Notes under the pieces: model-generated | The model's database searches: none | What the model was told of the DNA's origin: nothing | The model's input: only the letters and a program-made list of their open reading frames with translations | In this document: piece by piece, positions 9,376 to 18,400 of the stretch | Position numbering within the stretch: the stretch's first letter is position 1 | How the letters are laid out: every line of letters begins with the position of its first letter | From: an uncultured Schlesneria sp. | GTDB lineage: Bacteria > Planctomycetota > Planctomycetia > Planctomycetales > Planctomycetaceae | NCBI GenBank assembly: GCA_903834925.1 | Contig: CAILLA010000304.1 | Coordinates: 1 to 64,000 of the forward strand | Reading direction: 5' to 3' | DNA length: 64,000 bases | Made by a program: the position numbers and the translations under genes

Positions 9376-9642
9376 TTTTGGCACGGGTTCCAGGTACGTT
9401 AACTGGTTTACTCGTTGACAGACCATTGTCGGAGCGTTAGCGTAGATTGTGCAAACTTCATTGAAGTATTGTGACGAATGGGTCAGCATCTTTCACATCA
9501 GTGCCCGGCGTCTTCGGTACTTTTATTTTTTCTGGTTGTCTCCGTCAGTGGCGTGTACAATAAGTTAGCAATGCATTTTTCCCGAAGCGCGTGTATTCGC
9601 CTCTGTCGAAGTAGGCCTCTGGGATTAGGGAGTGTCTGATTC

Positions 9643-10575
9643 ATGTTGCAGGCCGAATTAAAAATCCTTGGTGGAAAGCACCAGGGAAAGATGATCCCGC
9701 TAAACACCAAGAAATTTCTTGTTGGTCGGGAGCAGGATTGCCACTTGCGGCCAAACAGTGATCTCGTAAGTCGCCATCACTGCGTCTTTTCGATCGACGA
9801 TTACGCGATTCGGCTGCGAGACTTAGGCAGCACGAACGGCACTCGCGTCAACGGCACGAATCTTCGTGGGGAAGCCATTCTCAAGTCGGGTGATCGAGTT
9901 TCCATTGGGAAACTGGACTTGGAAGTCGTGATCCGACAGGCGCCGGCGAAGTCTGTTGCGACCCCTTCCACAGCGCCACAGGCGGCACTAACTTTGCCAT
10001 CGGTCACTCCGCCAGATGAAATGCCCGTCGCTGCTGAAGAAACCGAAACCAGCTACGAATTGGCATCGTACTCAGATCCACAGCCAGAAGAAAATGACAC
10101 TCCTGTGGTTCCGGCTGATACGGCGATTATCGGGCTTGCGGCACAGCAACAATACCTGCAGCAGCAACCGATGATGCCTGGTTATCCGCAAGGGTATCCA
10201 GGGTATCCAGGAATGGTTCCACAAGGGTATCCAATGCCCGGTGCCTATATGCCTCAACAATACCCTCAATATCCGCCGGGTTATCCACAGCAGCCTGGAT
10301 ATATGCCCCAGATGGGTTATCCGATGGGATATCCCCAAATGATGCCAATGCAGCAAGGTTATCCTGGTATGGCTGCTGCGGTCCCTGTAGCCGAGCCTGA
10401 ACCTGAGCCCGAAAGCCCCGCAGGGGTCGACTTATCGGTGAAGTTGCCAAATCCGGAAGAGACCGGTGCGAAAGTCGTCACTCCGCCGCAGGCCGGCGCG
10501 GGAGCAAAAAAGGAAGAAAAACCTTCTAATACCGCTGCCGACATCATCAAGCAATATATGAATCGTCGTACATGA
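9643..10575 (+). CDS. FHA domain protein with Pro/Gly/Tyr-rich repeats
   Basis: Residues about 20-92 form a forkhead-associated domain, which binds phosphothreonine peptides. It carries the expected GRE, SRHHCVF and LGSTNGTRVNG motifs. A Pro/Ala linker is followed by a Gln/Tyr/Pro/Gly-rich stretch (about 165-245) made of imperfect GYP and YPGY repeats, likely disordered. The C-terminus ends with a short Lys/Glu-rich segment and ADIIKQYMNRR. Planctomycetes carry many Ser/Thr kinases, so this protein may be a reader of their phosphorylation; its partner is unknown. The ATG at 9643 follows AGGGAG at about 10 nt. The 267-bp gap upstream shows only a possible weak promoter. Confidence 0.8.
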   Translation: MLQAELKILGGKHQGKMIPLNTKKFLVGREQDCHLRPNSDLVSRHHCVFSIDDYAIRLRDLGSTNGTRVNGTNLRGEAILKSGDRVSIGKLDLEVVIRQAPAKSVATPSTAPQAALTLPSVTPPDEMPVAAEETETSYELASYSDPQPEENDTPVVPADTAIIGLAAQQQYLQQQPMMPGYPQGYPGYPGMVPQGYPMPGAYMPQQYPQYPPGYPQQPGYMPQMGYPMGYPQMMPMQQGYPGMAAAVPVAEPEPEPESPAGVDLSVKLPNPEETGAKVVTPPQAGAGAKKEEKPSNTAADIIKQYMNRRT

Positions 10576-10694
10576 GTCTTTGTGATTGAGCTGACGATGA
10601 AGCGGGCTTTCGAGGGCGCTTAACAGAATCGATCTCACGCTTCGTCGCCTTTCATTCGAAGTCAATTTCACTGAAATCGTTCAGGAGTCTCATC

Positions 10695-10904
10695 ATGTCG
10701 AGTGCCGACACCACAGCCGCCGATCAACAACGTCGGTATCGTGAATTTCTGGATCTGATGCCATTGACGATTACTATAGCAGGTTTGCCGACTAGCGATA
10801 TCGGGAAGTATTACACGGAAGAGCAGATGGAGACTCGAATCTTTGCTCTCCGGCATGCCTTCAAGATGGCTCGCCAATTCGCTCGTGAGCAAGTCTTACG
10901 CTAG
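10695..10904 (+). CDS. Small conserved-looking hypothetical protein
   Basis: A 69-residue soluble protein, probably helical, with a C-terminal helix RIFALRHAFKMARQFAREQV. The ATG is preceded by CAGGAGTCT at good spacing, and the stop lies 8 nt before the rhodanese start, so the two are probably co-transcribed and translationally linked. No family or function is recognised. Confidence 0.65.
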   Translation: MSSADTTAADQQRRYREFLDLMPLTITIAGLPTSDIGKYYTEEQMETRIFALRHAFKMARQFAREQVLR

Positions 10905-10912
10905 GGGATGTG

Positions 10913-11245
10913 ATGACGAGTCCGTTGGAGATGGATTGTCGCGCGGTCAAAGTCTGGCGCGATCAAGGTAAGTCGTTTCTGTTTCTCGATTGTCGCGAGT
11001 CTGACGAGCGGGTCACCGCTTGGATTGATGGGACGACATTGATCCCGATGAGTCAGCTTGGTGCCCGGGTCGGTGAATTAGAGCCACATCGCAACGAAGC
11101 GATTGTCGTTCACTGTCACCACGGCGGACGAAGCATGCGCGTGACAAACTGGCTGAGGCAGCAAGGCTTCGCTCATGTCACGAATATGGCGGGTGGCATC
11201 GACGAATGGTCTCAACAGATTGATCCTTCTGTTCCACGATATTGA
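10913..11245 (+). CDS. Rhodanese-like protein
   Basis: Single-domain rhodanese (sulfurtransferase) of 110 residues. The catalytic Cys lies in the loop VHCHHGGRS, followed by the usual helix and a final GGIDEW motif. The N-terminal LDCRESDE motif is also typical. Such proteins carry a persulfide on the active Cys and hand sulfur to acceptors; the acceptor here is unknown. AGGGGAT just upstream supports the ATG at 10913 over the GTG three bases earlier. It forms a short operon with the preceding 69-residue gene and faces the convergent galT-like gene. Confidence 0.85.
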   Translation: MTSPLEMDCRAVKVWRDQGKSFLFLDCRESDERVTAWIDGTTLIPMSQLGARVGELEPHRNEAIVVHCHHGGRSMRVTNWLRQQGFAHVTNMAGGIDEWSQQIDPSVPRY

Positions 11246-11402
11246 TTCCATCTCCATGCCGATCACCTCATGGCACATGACCCCTTTTAATCGCCACAGG
11301 GTGACCTGGACGCGGGGCTGAACGATGTCAGAAGCAGGCCGCGCGTTTCTGACTGCCCAATGGCGATATCTGGTGATGTTGAATTTCGAGATCGATCTAA
11401 GT

Positions 11403-12401
11403 TCAAACGGTTACGTCACGTAGTCGCTTTGCAGCATCTTCGGGGTAGACGGGATTGATGTAGAACCCACTTCCCCATTCAAATCCGGCAACTCGGGTGA
11501 GTCGCGGGAAGATTTCAAAGTGCCAACGGAAGTGAGGCAGTTCGGGCTGGTCGTACGGTGCCGAGTGAAGGACATAATTATACGGTGGATCGTCGAGAGC
11601 TCGTTCCTGTTGACCCAGCACCGTTTTCATGACGTGACTCAATTCGTCGATTGATTCAGAACTGATGTTTTCGAAGTGGCTGCTTTGATCTTTTGGAAGA
11701 ATCCATGTCTCGTAGGGAAATCGGCTGGCATACGGACAGAAGGCGACGAAACCCGGTGTATTGAGGACAATTCGTGAGCCTGTGGCCAGTTCCTGCTGGA
11801 TCATCTCGTCGAAAATCGACCGATGCTGAATGTTGAAGAAATCCAGGGCACCCTGGATTTCTTCCCAGATTGCGATGGGGACGACTGGGCTGGCGATCAA
11901 TTGCGAATGCGAGTGTGGCAACGATGCTCCCGCAAGGATTCCATTGTTTTTGAAGATCAAGGCGTGGGCCAGTCGACGATCCTGTTTGAGAGCGATCATT
12001 CGGTCGCGATAGGCCGTCATGACGTCACAAACATTGTCGACGCTCAGGCGTGAGAGATTGGTTTCGTTGTGCGGGCATTCAATGATGACTTCGTGAGTTC
12101 CCAAGCCGTTCATCATCTCGTAGATCCCGTCACGACCTGATTCGAGCGAGGGTTCGATCTGTAATGCGGGATACTTGTTAGGAACCACACGGACTCGCCA
12201 ACCGGGCCCATTGGCGATCGAACCGGGGTTTCGATAGGCGAGAATTTCCGGTGGCGTTGACGCTTCGTTTCCTTCGGCGAATGGATCAAAATCGGTTCCA
12301 ACGACGAAAGGCGGTGCAACGGATTGCATCGGCCGCTTGGCGCGATCGGGAGCCATCACAACCCAGCGTCGCATCATCGGATCTTTGCGCAATTCAGGCA
12401 T
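11403..12401 (-). CDS. galT: Galactose-1-phosphate uridylyltransferase-like nucleotidyltransferase
   Basis: HIT-superfamily nucleotidyltransferase of the GalT type, which moves a nucleotidyl group between sugar-1-phosphates through a histidine intermediate. Visible are the N-terminal [14 protein letters not shown], the VVPNKYPAL strand and the active-site motif [10 protein letters not shown] (H163, H165). The C-terminal [12 protein letters not shown] segment matches the family. No CxxC zinc pair is present in the N-terminal half, so the zinc site of E. coli GalT is absent or altered. It lies 57 nt downstream of glgA on the same strand, so a role in ADP-glucose or glycogen metabolism is as plausible as galactose use. 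Confidence 0.85.
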   Translation of the reverse strand: MPELRKDPMMRRWVVMAPDRAKRPMQSVAPPFVVGTDFDPFAEGNEASTPPEILAYRNPGSIANGPGWRVRVVPNKYPALQIEPSLESGRDGIYEMMNGLGTHEVIIECPHNETNLSRLSVDNVCDVMTAYRDRMIALKQDRRLAHALIFKNNGILAGASLPHSHSQLIASPVVPIAIWEEIQGALDFFNIQHRSIFDEMIQQELATGSRIVLNTPGFVAFCPYASRFPYETWILPKDQSSHFENISSESIDELSHVMKTVLGQQERALDDPPYNYVLHSAPYDQPELPHFRWHFEIFPRLTRVAGFEWGSGFYINPVYPEDAAKRLRDVTV

Positions 12402-12458
12402 GTCGAAACCTTGTGAGGCAACGCGGCAACCGATGGTCCCTCGGTCACGATCAGGCGA

Positions 12459-13967
12459 TCACGTCGTCGTACTCTGCGATTGTTGAGGTCGCTTGTTGAT
12501 CGCTCGTTCGTAAACATGCAGGTATTCGTCGGCACTGCGCTTCCACGACCAGTCCCGTTTCATGCCTGTCTGTTGCAGTTGATTCCATTTTTGTTTGACG
12601 GCATACATGGCTCGGGCACGGCAGATGTTCCAGAACAGGACGTCACTGCGAAACTCGCGAAATGAAAATCCATTGGCGGTGCGGTTGGCCAGATTTTCGT
12701 CGGTCGCATCAACCACGGAATCCGCCAGTCCGCCGACCCCTCGGACGATCGGAACCGTTCCGTAGATCAGGCTGTACATCTGGTTGAGACCACACGGCTC
12801 GAATTCACTTGGCATCAGGAAGGCATCCGAACCCGCTTCGATCTGATGCGAGAGCGATTCGTCATACCCTATGACGGTAGCGACTTTTGTCGGATGGTCA
12901 TTCGCCATCTTTAATAGCATTGCTTCGAAGCGAGGCTCGCCGGAGCCAAGAAAGACAAATTGGACGTCCTGATCGAGCAGCATGCTTGAGCACCCTTCAA
13001 TCAATTGATAACCCTTCTGATGGGTCATCCGCGAGATGCTTCCGAGCAGCATGACGTTGGGACGTTCGGGCAGCCCAAGTCGTTTTTGCAGAGCCGCTTT
13101 GCATTCGGATTTGCCATCGTTAAGTGTCGCAACGGAATAAGTTTCGGCAAGATGTGAATCCGTCGACGGGTTCCAGACTTCCGTATCAACGCCATTTAAG
13201 ATCCCGAACAGATCGTCGTGTCGTGACGACAAGGCTCCATTCAGCCCGCAGCCAAATTCGGGTGTTTGAATCTCGCGCGAGTAGGTCGGGCTGACGGTGG
13301 TCACCAGATCGGCAAACGAAATGCCCGTTTTCAGCAGATTCAAATGGCCATAACATTCCATCTGACGCCAGTTGAAATACTTCCAATCGAGTCCTGTCAG
13401 AAGCATATCCCAGTGCCAGAACTGACCCTGAAACGCCATGTTGTGGATCGTAAAGATCGACGCAGTGTGCTCGAAACCAGGTTTGCCCCGGTATTCGATA
13501 TCGAACAAAGCGGGAATAAGTCCGGTTTGCCAATCATTCGCGTGGACAATATCGGGATTCAGTCCCAGAACCCGAGTGGCTTCCATTACAGCTCGGCTGA
13601 AGAAAATGAACCGTTCGCTATTATCGCGATAGTCCTGATCGTGTTCGACGTACAACCCTGATCGATCGAAGTAGATCGGCTGATCGATCAGGTAAACGGT
13701 GACGCGCGAGCCTGGCAATGTCGACTTTAGAATCCGACCTTCGACATGTTTCGGACCAACTGGAACATGAACCGATAACCCGGTCGGCTCGATTGTGGGG
13801 TGATCCTCTCCACCGTTCTTTTTTAAGACTTGAGGATAGTAGGGGGTCATCAGGAAAACGTCGTGGTCAACATGAGCCAGCGCCTTCGGCAGCGCTGATG
13901 CGACATCTGCGAGTCCACCCGTTTTCGAAAACGGGACTGCTTCGGAACTGGCGAGTACGATACGCAT
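12459..13967 (-). CDS. glgA: Glycogen synthase (ADP-glucose type)
   Basis: GT5-family glycosyltransferase that extends alpha-1,4-glucan from ADP-glucose. The N-terminal nucleotide-sugar motif KTGGLADV starts at K15. The C-terminal donor-binding block SEFEPCGLNQMYSLIYGTVPIVRGVGG is complete but is described here only by its ends, SEFEPCG and GTVPIVR. The 502-residue length is typical. It is the first gene of a two-gene operon with the GalT-like gene. An AGAGG upstream of the ATG is a weak ribosome binding site. Upstream (13968-14251) no further gene is supported. Confidence 0.93.
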   Translation of the reverse strand: MRIVLASSEAVPFSKTGGLADVASALPKALAHVDHDVFLMTPYYPQVLKKNGGEDHPTIEPTGLSVHVPVGPKHVEGRILKSTLPGSRVTVYLIDQPIYFDRSGLYVEHDQDYRDNSERFIFFSRAVMEATRVLGLNPDIVHANDWQTGLIPALFDIEYRGKPGFEHTASIFTIHNMAFQGQFWHWDMLLTGLDWKYFNWRQMECYGHLNLLKTGISFADLVTTVSPTYSREIQTPEFGCGLNGALSSRHDDLFGILNGVDTEVWNPSTDSHLAETYSVATLNDGKSECKAALQKRLGLPERPNVMLLGSISRMTHQKGYQLIEGCSSMLLDQDVQFVFLGSGEPRFEAMLLKMANDHPTKVATVIGYDESLSHQIEAGSDAFLMPSEFEPCGLNQMYSLIYGTVPIVRGVGGLADSVVDATDENLANRTANGFSFREFRSDVLFWNICRARAMYAVKQKWNQLQQTGMKRDWSWKRSADEYLHVYERAINKRPQQSQSTTT

Positions 13968-14251
13968 AAGTCGGTTGCCTCTAAATGTCGAACGATCGGC
14001 GAGTTTTGCCGATGATTATCAGTCCCGAGCGGATTTGGTGGCGAGTCGGCCGGTTTTGGCTTTCCAACCATCCGCCTATCGGCACACCTGTTACGGTTGC
14101 TTCAGATTGACATCCTGAGGCGTTCGAGTCGAGGGAAACAAGCCTATGAGCGAGAGAAAACCGGCTGAAAAGTTGATTTGCCAGTAAAACCCGTAGAACG
14201 CGAAATCGCCATCAATCGGTTCGGTGACCGCTTTGGAATGCATTTTCGACG

Positions 14252-14287
14252 AAAAAACGGGCAGGGGATTCAAAAATCCTCTGCCCG
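14252..14287 (-). terminator. Rho-independent terminator of the CsrA-receiver gene
   Basis: On the minus strand a 13-bp stem with one G-U pair is followed directly by six T residues. It starts about 64 nt after the stop codon of the CsrA-receiver gene. Confidence 0.8.
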
Positions 14288-14350
14288 AATCGGCGTCATT
14301 GCCTGACTAAGTTGCCATCCTGGCATTCGACAAAAAAACGGTTGAAACGG

Positions 14351-15091
14351 CTACAAAGCCACGGTTGATGGCGTCTGGTGTTGATGGATCGCTTCGACAA
14401 GTCGGTTTGGATTGAGTGGTTTTTCGAACCAGGCGTTAATTCCATCCCGTCCACCAACGGTGACACCGACATCGTCCGCTCGATGTCCGCTCATCCCGAA
14501 GATGGTCAGGTCGTTCAGTTTTGAGCTTTTGCGGATCATCGACAGCATCTGAGGACCGTCAATCTTCGGCATCATCATGTCGAGCAGCACCACATCCGGC
14601 CGTGGTTCGGATGACGACAGTCTGACGAGTGCCTGTTCTCCATCGGGTACGGTATCGACGACACAACCATCCATTCGTAACAAACCAGCAAGTAACTCTC
14701 GCTCGTTGTCATCGTCTTCCACGATCAGCACTCGAGCCAGCGGATGCGGATCTGTTGGGACCAATTCGATCGGCGCATGGTTACGATCAATTTCTTTCAG
14801 TCTGGTCAGCATCTGCAAATAGGTCTGGTGAGCCCGATCAAGATCACCCCGGCGGATCAGTCGTTCGTACATTTCGATAAACAGAGTAATCGCGTTCAGA
14901 TCATTCCTCAGTTTGTGATTCGAGGGTGGCGGGTCTGTCGAAGTCAGAAGTTCGCCACGAATAATTTGAATGTTGGCCGGGGCCTGAATCCCCAGTCGAG
15001 TGCGATTGCCGTTCGCCTGCAGAATTTTAACAGTGACGCCGATCGTCGGAAATACGATCTCTTCGTCACATCGCCGAGAAACGACGAGCAT
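14351..15091 (-). CDS. CsrA-like / helical / response-regulator receiver fusion
   Basis: Residues 1-48 are a CsrA/RsmA RNA-binding domain: MLVVSRRCDEEIVF, VKIL and TRLGIQAPANIQIIRGE match the family, including Arg45 at the position used for RNA contact. Residues about 57-105 form a helical hairpin starting HKLRNDLNAI, which resembles a histidine-kinase dimerisation helix with H59. Residues about 118-240 are a receiver domain with acidic E125/D126, phospho-acceptor D171 in VVLLDMMMPKIDG, and the FEKPLN lysine. The protein could couple phosphorylation to translational control of mRNAs. AAAGGA sits 8 nt before the ATG. It is divergent from a giant hybrid kinase gene, a likely partner. Confidence 0.88.
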   Translation of the reverse strand: MLVVSRRCDEEIVFPTIGVTVKILQANGNRTRLGIQAPANIQIIRGELLTSTDPPPSNHKLRNDLNAITLFIEMYERLIRRGDLDRAHQTYLQMLTRLKEIDRNHAPIELVPTDPHPLARVLIVEDDDNERELLAGLLRMDGCVVDTVPDGEQALVRLSSSEPRPDVVLLDMMMPKIDGPQMLSMIRKSSKLNDLTIFGMSGHRADDVGVTVGGRDGINAWFEKPLNPNRLVEAIHQHQTPSTVAL

Positions 15092-15409
15092 GATGGAATT
15101 CCTTTTCTAGAGATGGAACATTTCCATCCCGTGCCTGAATCCTTGGCGGAATCGTTCAACGATTCCTAACCGTCCTTGACGGGCCCCCCCGACATCTTGC
15201 CGGCTACGGCAGTCTCTTCACTGCTTTAACCCTGCCAATACAATGCCAGATCAAATTAAAATGTCAAGACGAAAGTGGATAAGCTTGTCTGGACCACTTG
15301 CTCTGGCCGTTCGAATTGTAAAAATGACACGATGAATTCGGCATGAGGCGTTTCTCGGGGCCGTCATTCGGGACGATCTGTCGTCACGCTCGATACGGAG
15401 ATTTGGCGT
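15092..15409. other. Divergent intergenic region between two signalling genes
   Basis: This 318-bp region separates the divergently transcribed CsrA-receiver and hybrid kinase genes and must hold both promoters. A C7 run occurs near 15184. No clear -35/-10 pair, operator or RNA gene is recognised. Confidence 0.5.
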
Positions 15410-18400
15410 ATGTCCACAAGTGAAATACTGGCCATTAAATCACCCGCAGTCGAATCGGTTCCAACGTATATTGTCGGGATCGGGGCTTCTGCGGGGGGAC
15501 TGGAAGCGCTCGAACGACTGTTCGATAAGATGCCAACCAGGACGGGAATGGCATTTGTCGTTGTCCAGCATCTTTCGCCCGACTTCAAAAGTCTGATGGA
15601 TGAACTGCTGTCTCGCCGGACAACTCTACCGGTTCATCGGGTCGAGAACGGGATGGTCGTCGAGCCGAATTCGATCTATCTGATTCCCCCCAGACGTGAA
15701 ATGATCTTTTCGGATGGAAAGCTGTTGCTGACCGAAGTCGACCCGCATCAGGGACTGACGCTGCCAATCGATTACTTCTTCCGTTCCTTGGCACAAAGTT
15801 GTGGTCGTAATGCGATTGCGATCGTCCTGTCGGGAACCGGCAGCGACGGTTCACGCGGTATCCAGGATGTTCATCGTGCCGGTGGGCTCGTCATTGCCCA
15901 GACCGGGCGTTCCGCGAAGTTCGACGGCATGCCTGGCGCGGCTCGTGAAACGGGTGTCGTCGATCTGTCACTTGATCCGGAAGACATTCCGACGGCACTG
16001 GTGCAGTATGGAGTCCGCCACGATATCGGCGATCTGTCGGCCCAGTTCGAAACGGTCCCCGCCGACGAAGAAGGGCTGGCGGCGATCCTGAGACTGCTGC
16101 GAGATCAATACGGCATCGACTTTTCGTTTTACAAGCTGAATACCGTCGTCAGGCGAACGGAACGGCGGCTGCAACTGACTCGCATCGATTCGGTCAAAGA
16201 TTATCTTCAACGACTTGATCGTGACCCGGTTGAGCTGAATGCGTTGTATCATGACCTTTTGGTCGGAGTCACACGATTCTTTCGTGATGAAGAAGCCTTC
16301 GATCGACTTGGCGAAGAAATTGATCAGTCGCTGAAGAATCACGAACCAAATACAGAGTTTCGAGCGTGGGTCGCGGGATGTGCGACAGGCGAAGAAGCGT
16401 ATTCAATCGCCATTCTGCTTGACGAACGAATTCTTGCCAGCGGCAAAGACATCACGGCTCGTGTTTTTGCCACGGATGTGCATCGAGTGTCGTTGGATCA
16501 GGCCGGGCACGGCGTCTACAGTCAGGAAAGCATCGGAAATATCTCGCCCGATCGACTGGTGACGTATTTCACCCAAAATGAACGTGGCTTCACTGTCAAT
16601 CAGCGAATCCGGCAGATGGTCGTGTTTGCGCCGCACAATATCATCAAGGACGCACCATTCACCCGGATGGAACTGGTGACCTGTCGTAATCTGCTGATTT
16701 ATCTGCAGCCCGGCGCACAAAAGAAGGCGCTGTCGTTGTTTCATTTCGGATTGAAGGCCAACGGAATTCTGTTTCTTGGTCCGAGCGAAAGCACTGGCGA
16801 ACTGGAGGACGAGTTCGAGCCAATCGACCGGCATTGGAATATCTATCGCAAGCGACGTGACGTCCGGCTCAATTTCGAATTGCGACCAACAATGGCGACG
16901 TCAGGTCGATCATTAAGAGCGTCGGGCTTGCCGGAATACATCACACCTGCAGGACGCGGAATCGACTCTCATATTGCCGGTGCTTACGACACGTTGCTGG
17001 CCGAGTTCATGCCGCCCGGTCTGTTGATCGACAGTTCCAATCGATTGCTGCATGTTTTTGGTGACGCGGGCAAGTACCTTCGCCATCCTTCGGGCCGTAC
17101 CAGCAACGATGTTTTGGACTGCATGGAATCGACGCTCAAACTGGCGGTCGTGGGTGCGATCCGACGCACTCAGACGACACAGCAACCCGTTCATCTGAGC
17201 GGTTTGACTGTTGGAAATGAAATCATAGATCTGGGGGTTCGGCCCGTCAACAATTCCAAAGTCGACGTCACCGATTATCTGATCACGTTCATTCCGAATG
17301 ACGTCAAGAAGATGCAGGCGCTACCCGAGTCTGAAACCTGGATCGACATGCAGCATGTTTCCGGCCGCGAAATCCAGGAACTGGAAGGGGAACTTCGTCG
17401 CGCCAAAGAAAATACTCAGGCACTGATCGAAGAGTTAGAAACCAGTAACGAAGAGCTTCAGGCGACGAATGAGGAACTCGTCGCGTCAAACGAGGAATTG
17501 CAAAGCACCAACGAAGAACTTCATTCAGTCAATGAAGAACTTTATACGGTGAACGCGGAACATCAACGCAAGATCCAGCAGTTGACTGTGCTGACCGACG
17601 ACATGGAAAACCTGCTGCACAGCACCCAGGTTCATACCCTGTTTCTCGATCGTCAACTTCGGATTCGTCGGTTCACCCCTCGGATTGGTGAGATCTTCAG
17701 TCTCGTGCTGCACGATATCGGTCGATCGATTGAAGCGTTTCACAATCGACTTCAATACGCTCATCTGCTGGGCGACCTTCGACTGGTCCTGGAAACGGGC
17801 CGGCTTCAAGAATCCGAAATTCAGGATGCCGGTGGGCGCTGGTTCCTGATGCGGATTCTCCCTTATATGACCGATAAGGGGAGCGAAGGTGTTGTGCTGA
17901 CGTTGACCGATATCGATGTGACGCGTCGAGCGCAGATGAACCTGAACTGCGTCATCGATTTCTTTCCGCATGCCGTTGTCGCCACGAACGAGCAGGGGCT
18001 GATTCAGATCGTCAATCAACGGACTCAGTCGATCTTTGGTTATGAAGCGGCGGAAATGATTGGTCAACCGGTCGAAATCCTCTTGCCGGAACGAAGGCGA
18101 GCAAAGCACCAGCTGGATCGTGAAGAATACGCCAAGCATCCAAAGCCGCGCGTGATGGAACTGCTGGGCGAGTTATACGCAATCCGCAAAAACGGCGAAG
18201 AATTCCCGGTGGAAGTCGGCCTGAACTCGATCAACACCGAGAAGGGCCTGCTGATGATCGCGTCAATCAACGACATCACGGTCAGGCAGGCGACGCAACT
18301 CGAACTCGCTCGACGCGAACAGCAGTTGCGGCTGGTGATCAATGGTGTTCCGATGTTGATCGCTTATATCGACACCGATCGCGTCTATCGTTACGTCAAC

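Noticed and set aside
14091-14273. 60-residue minus-strand frame downstream of the CsrA-receiver gene
   Set aside because: It starts inside the terminator hairpin, has no ribosome binding site and no recognisable domain.
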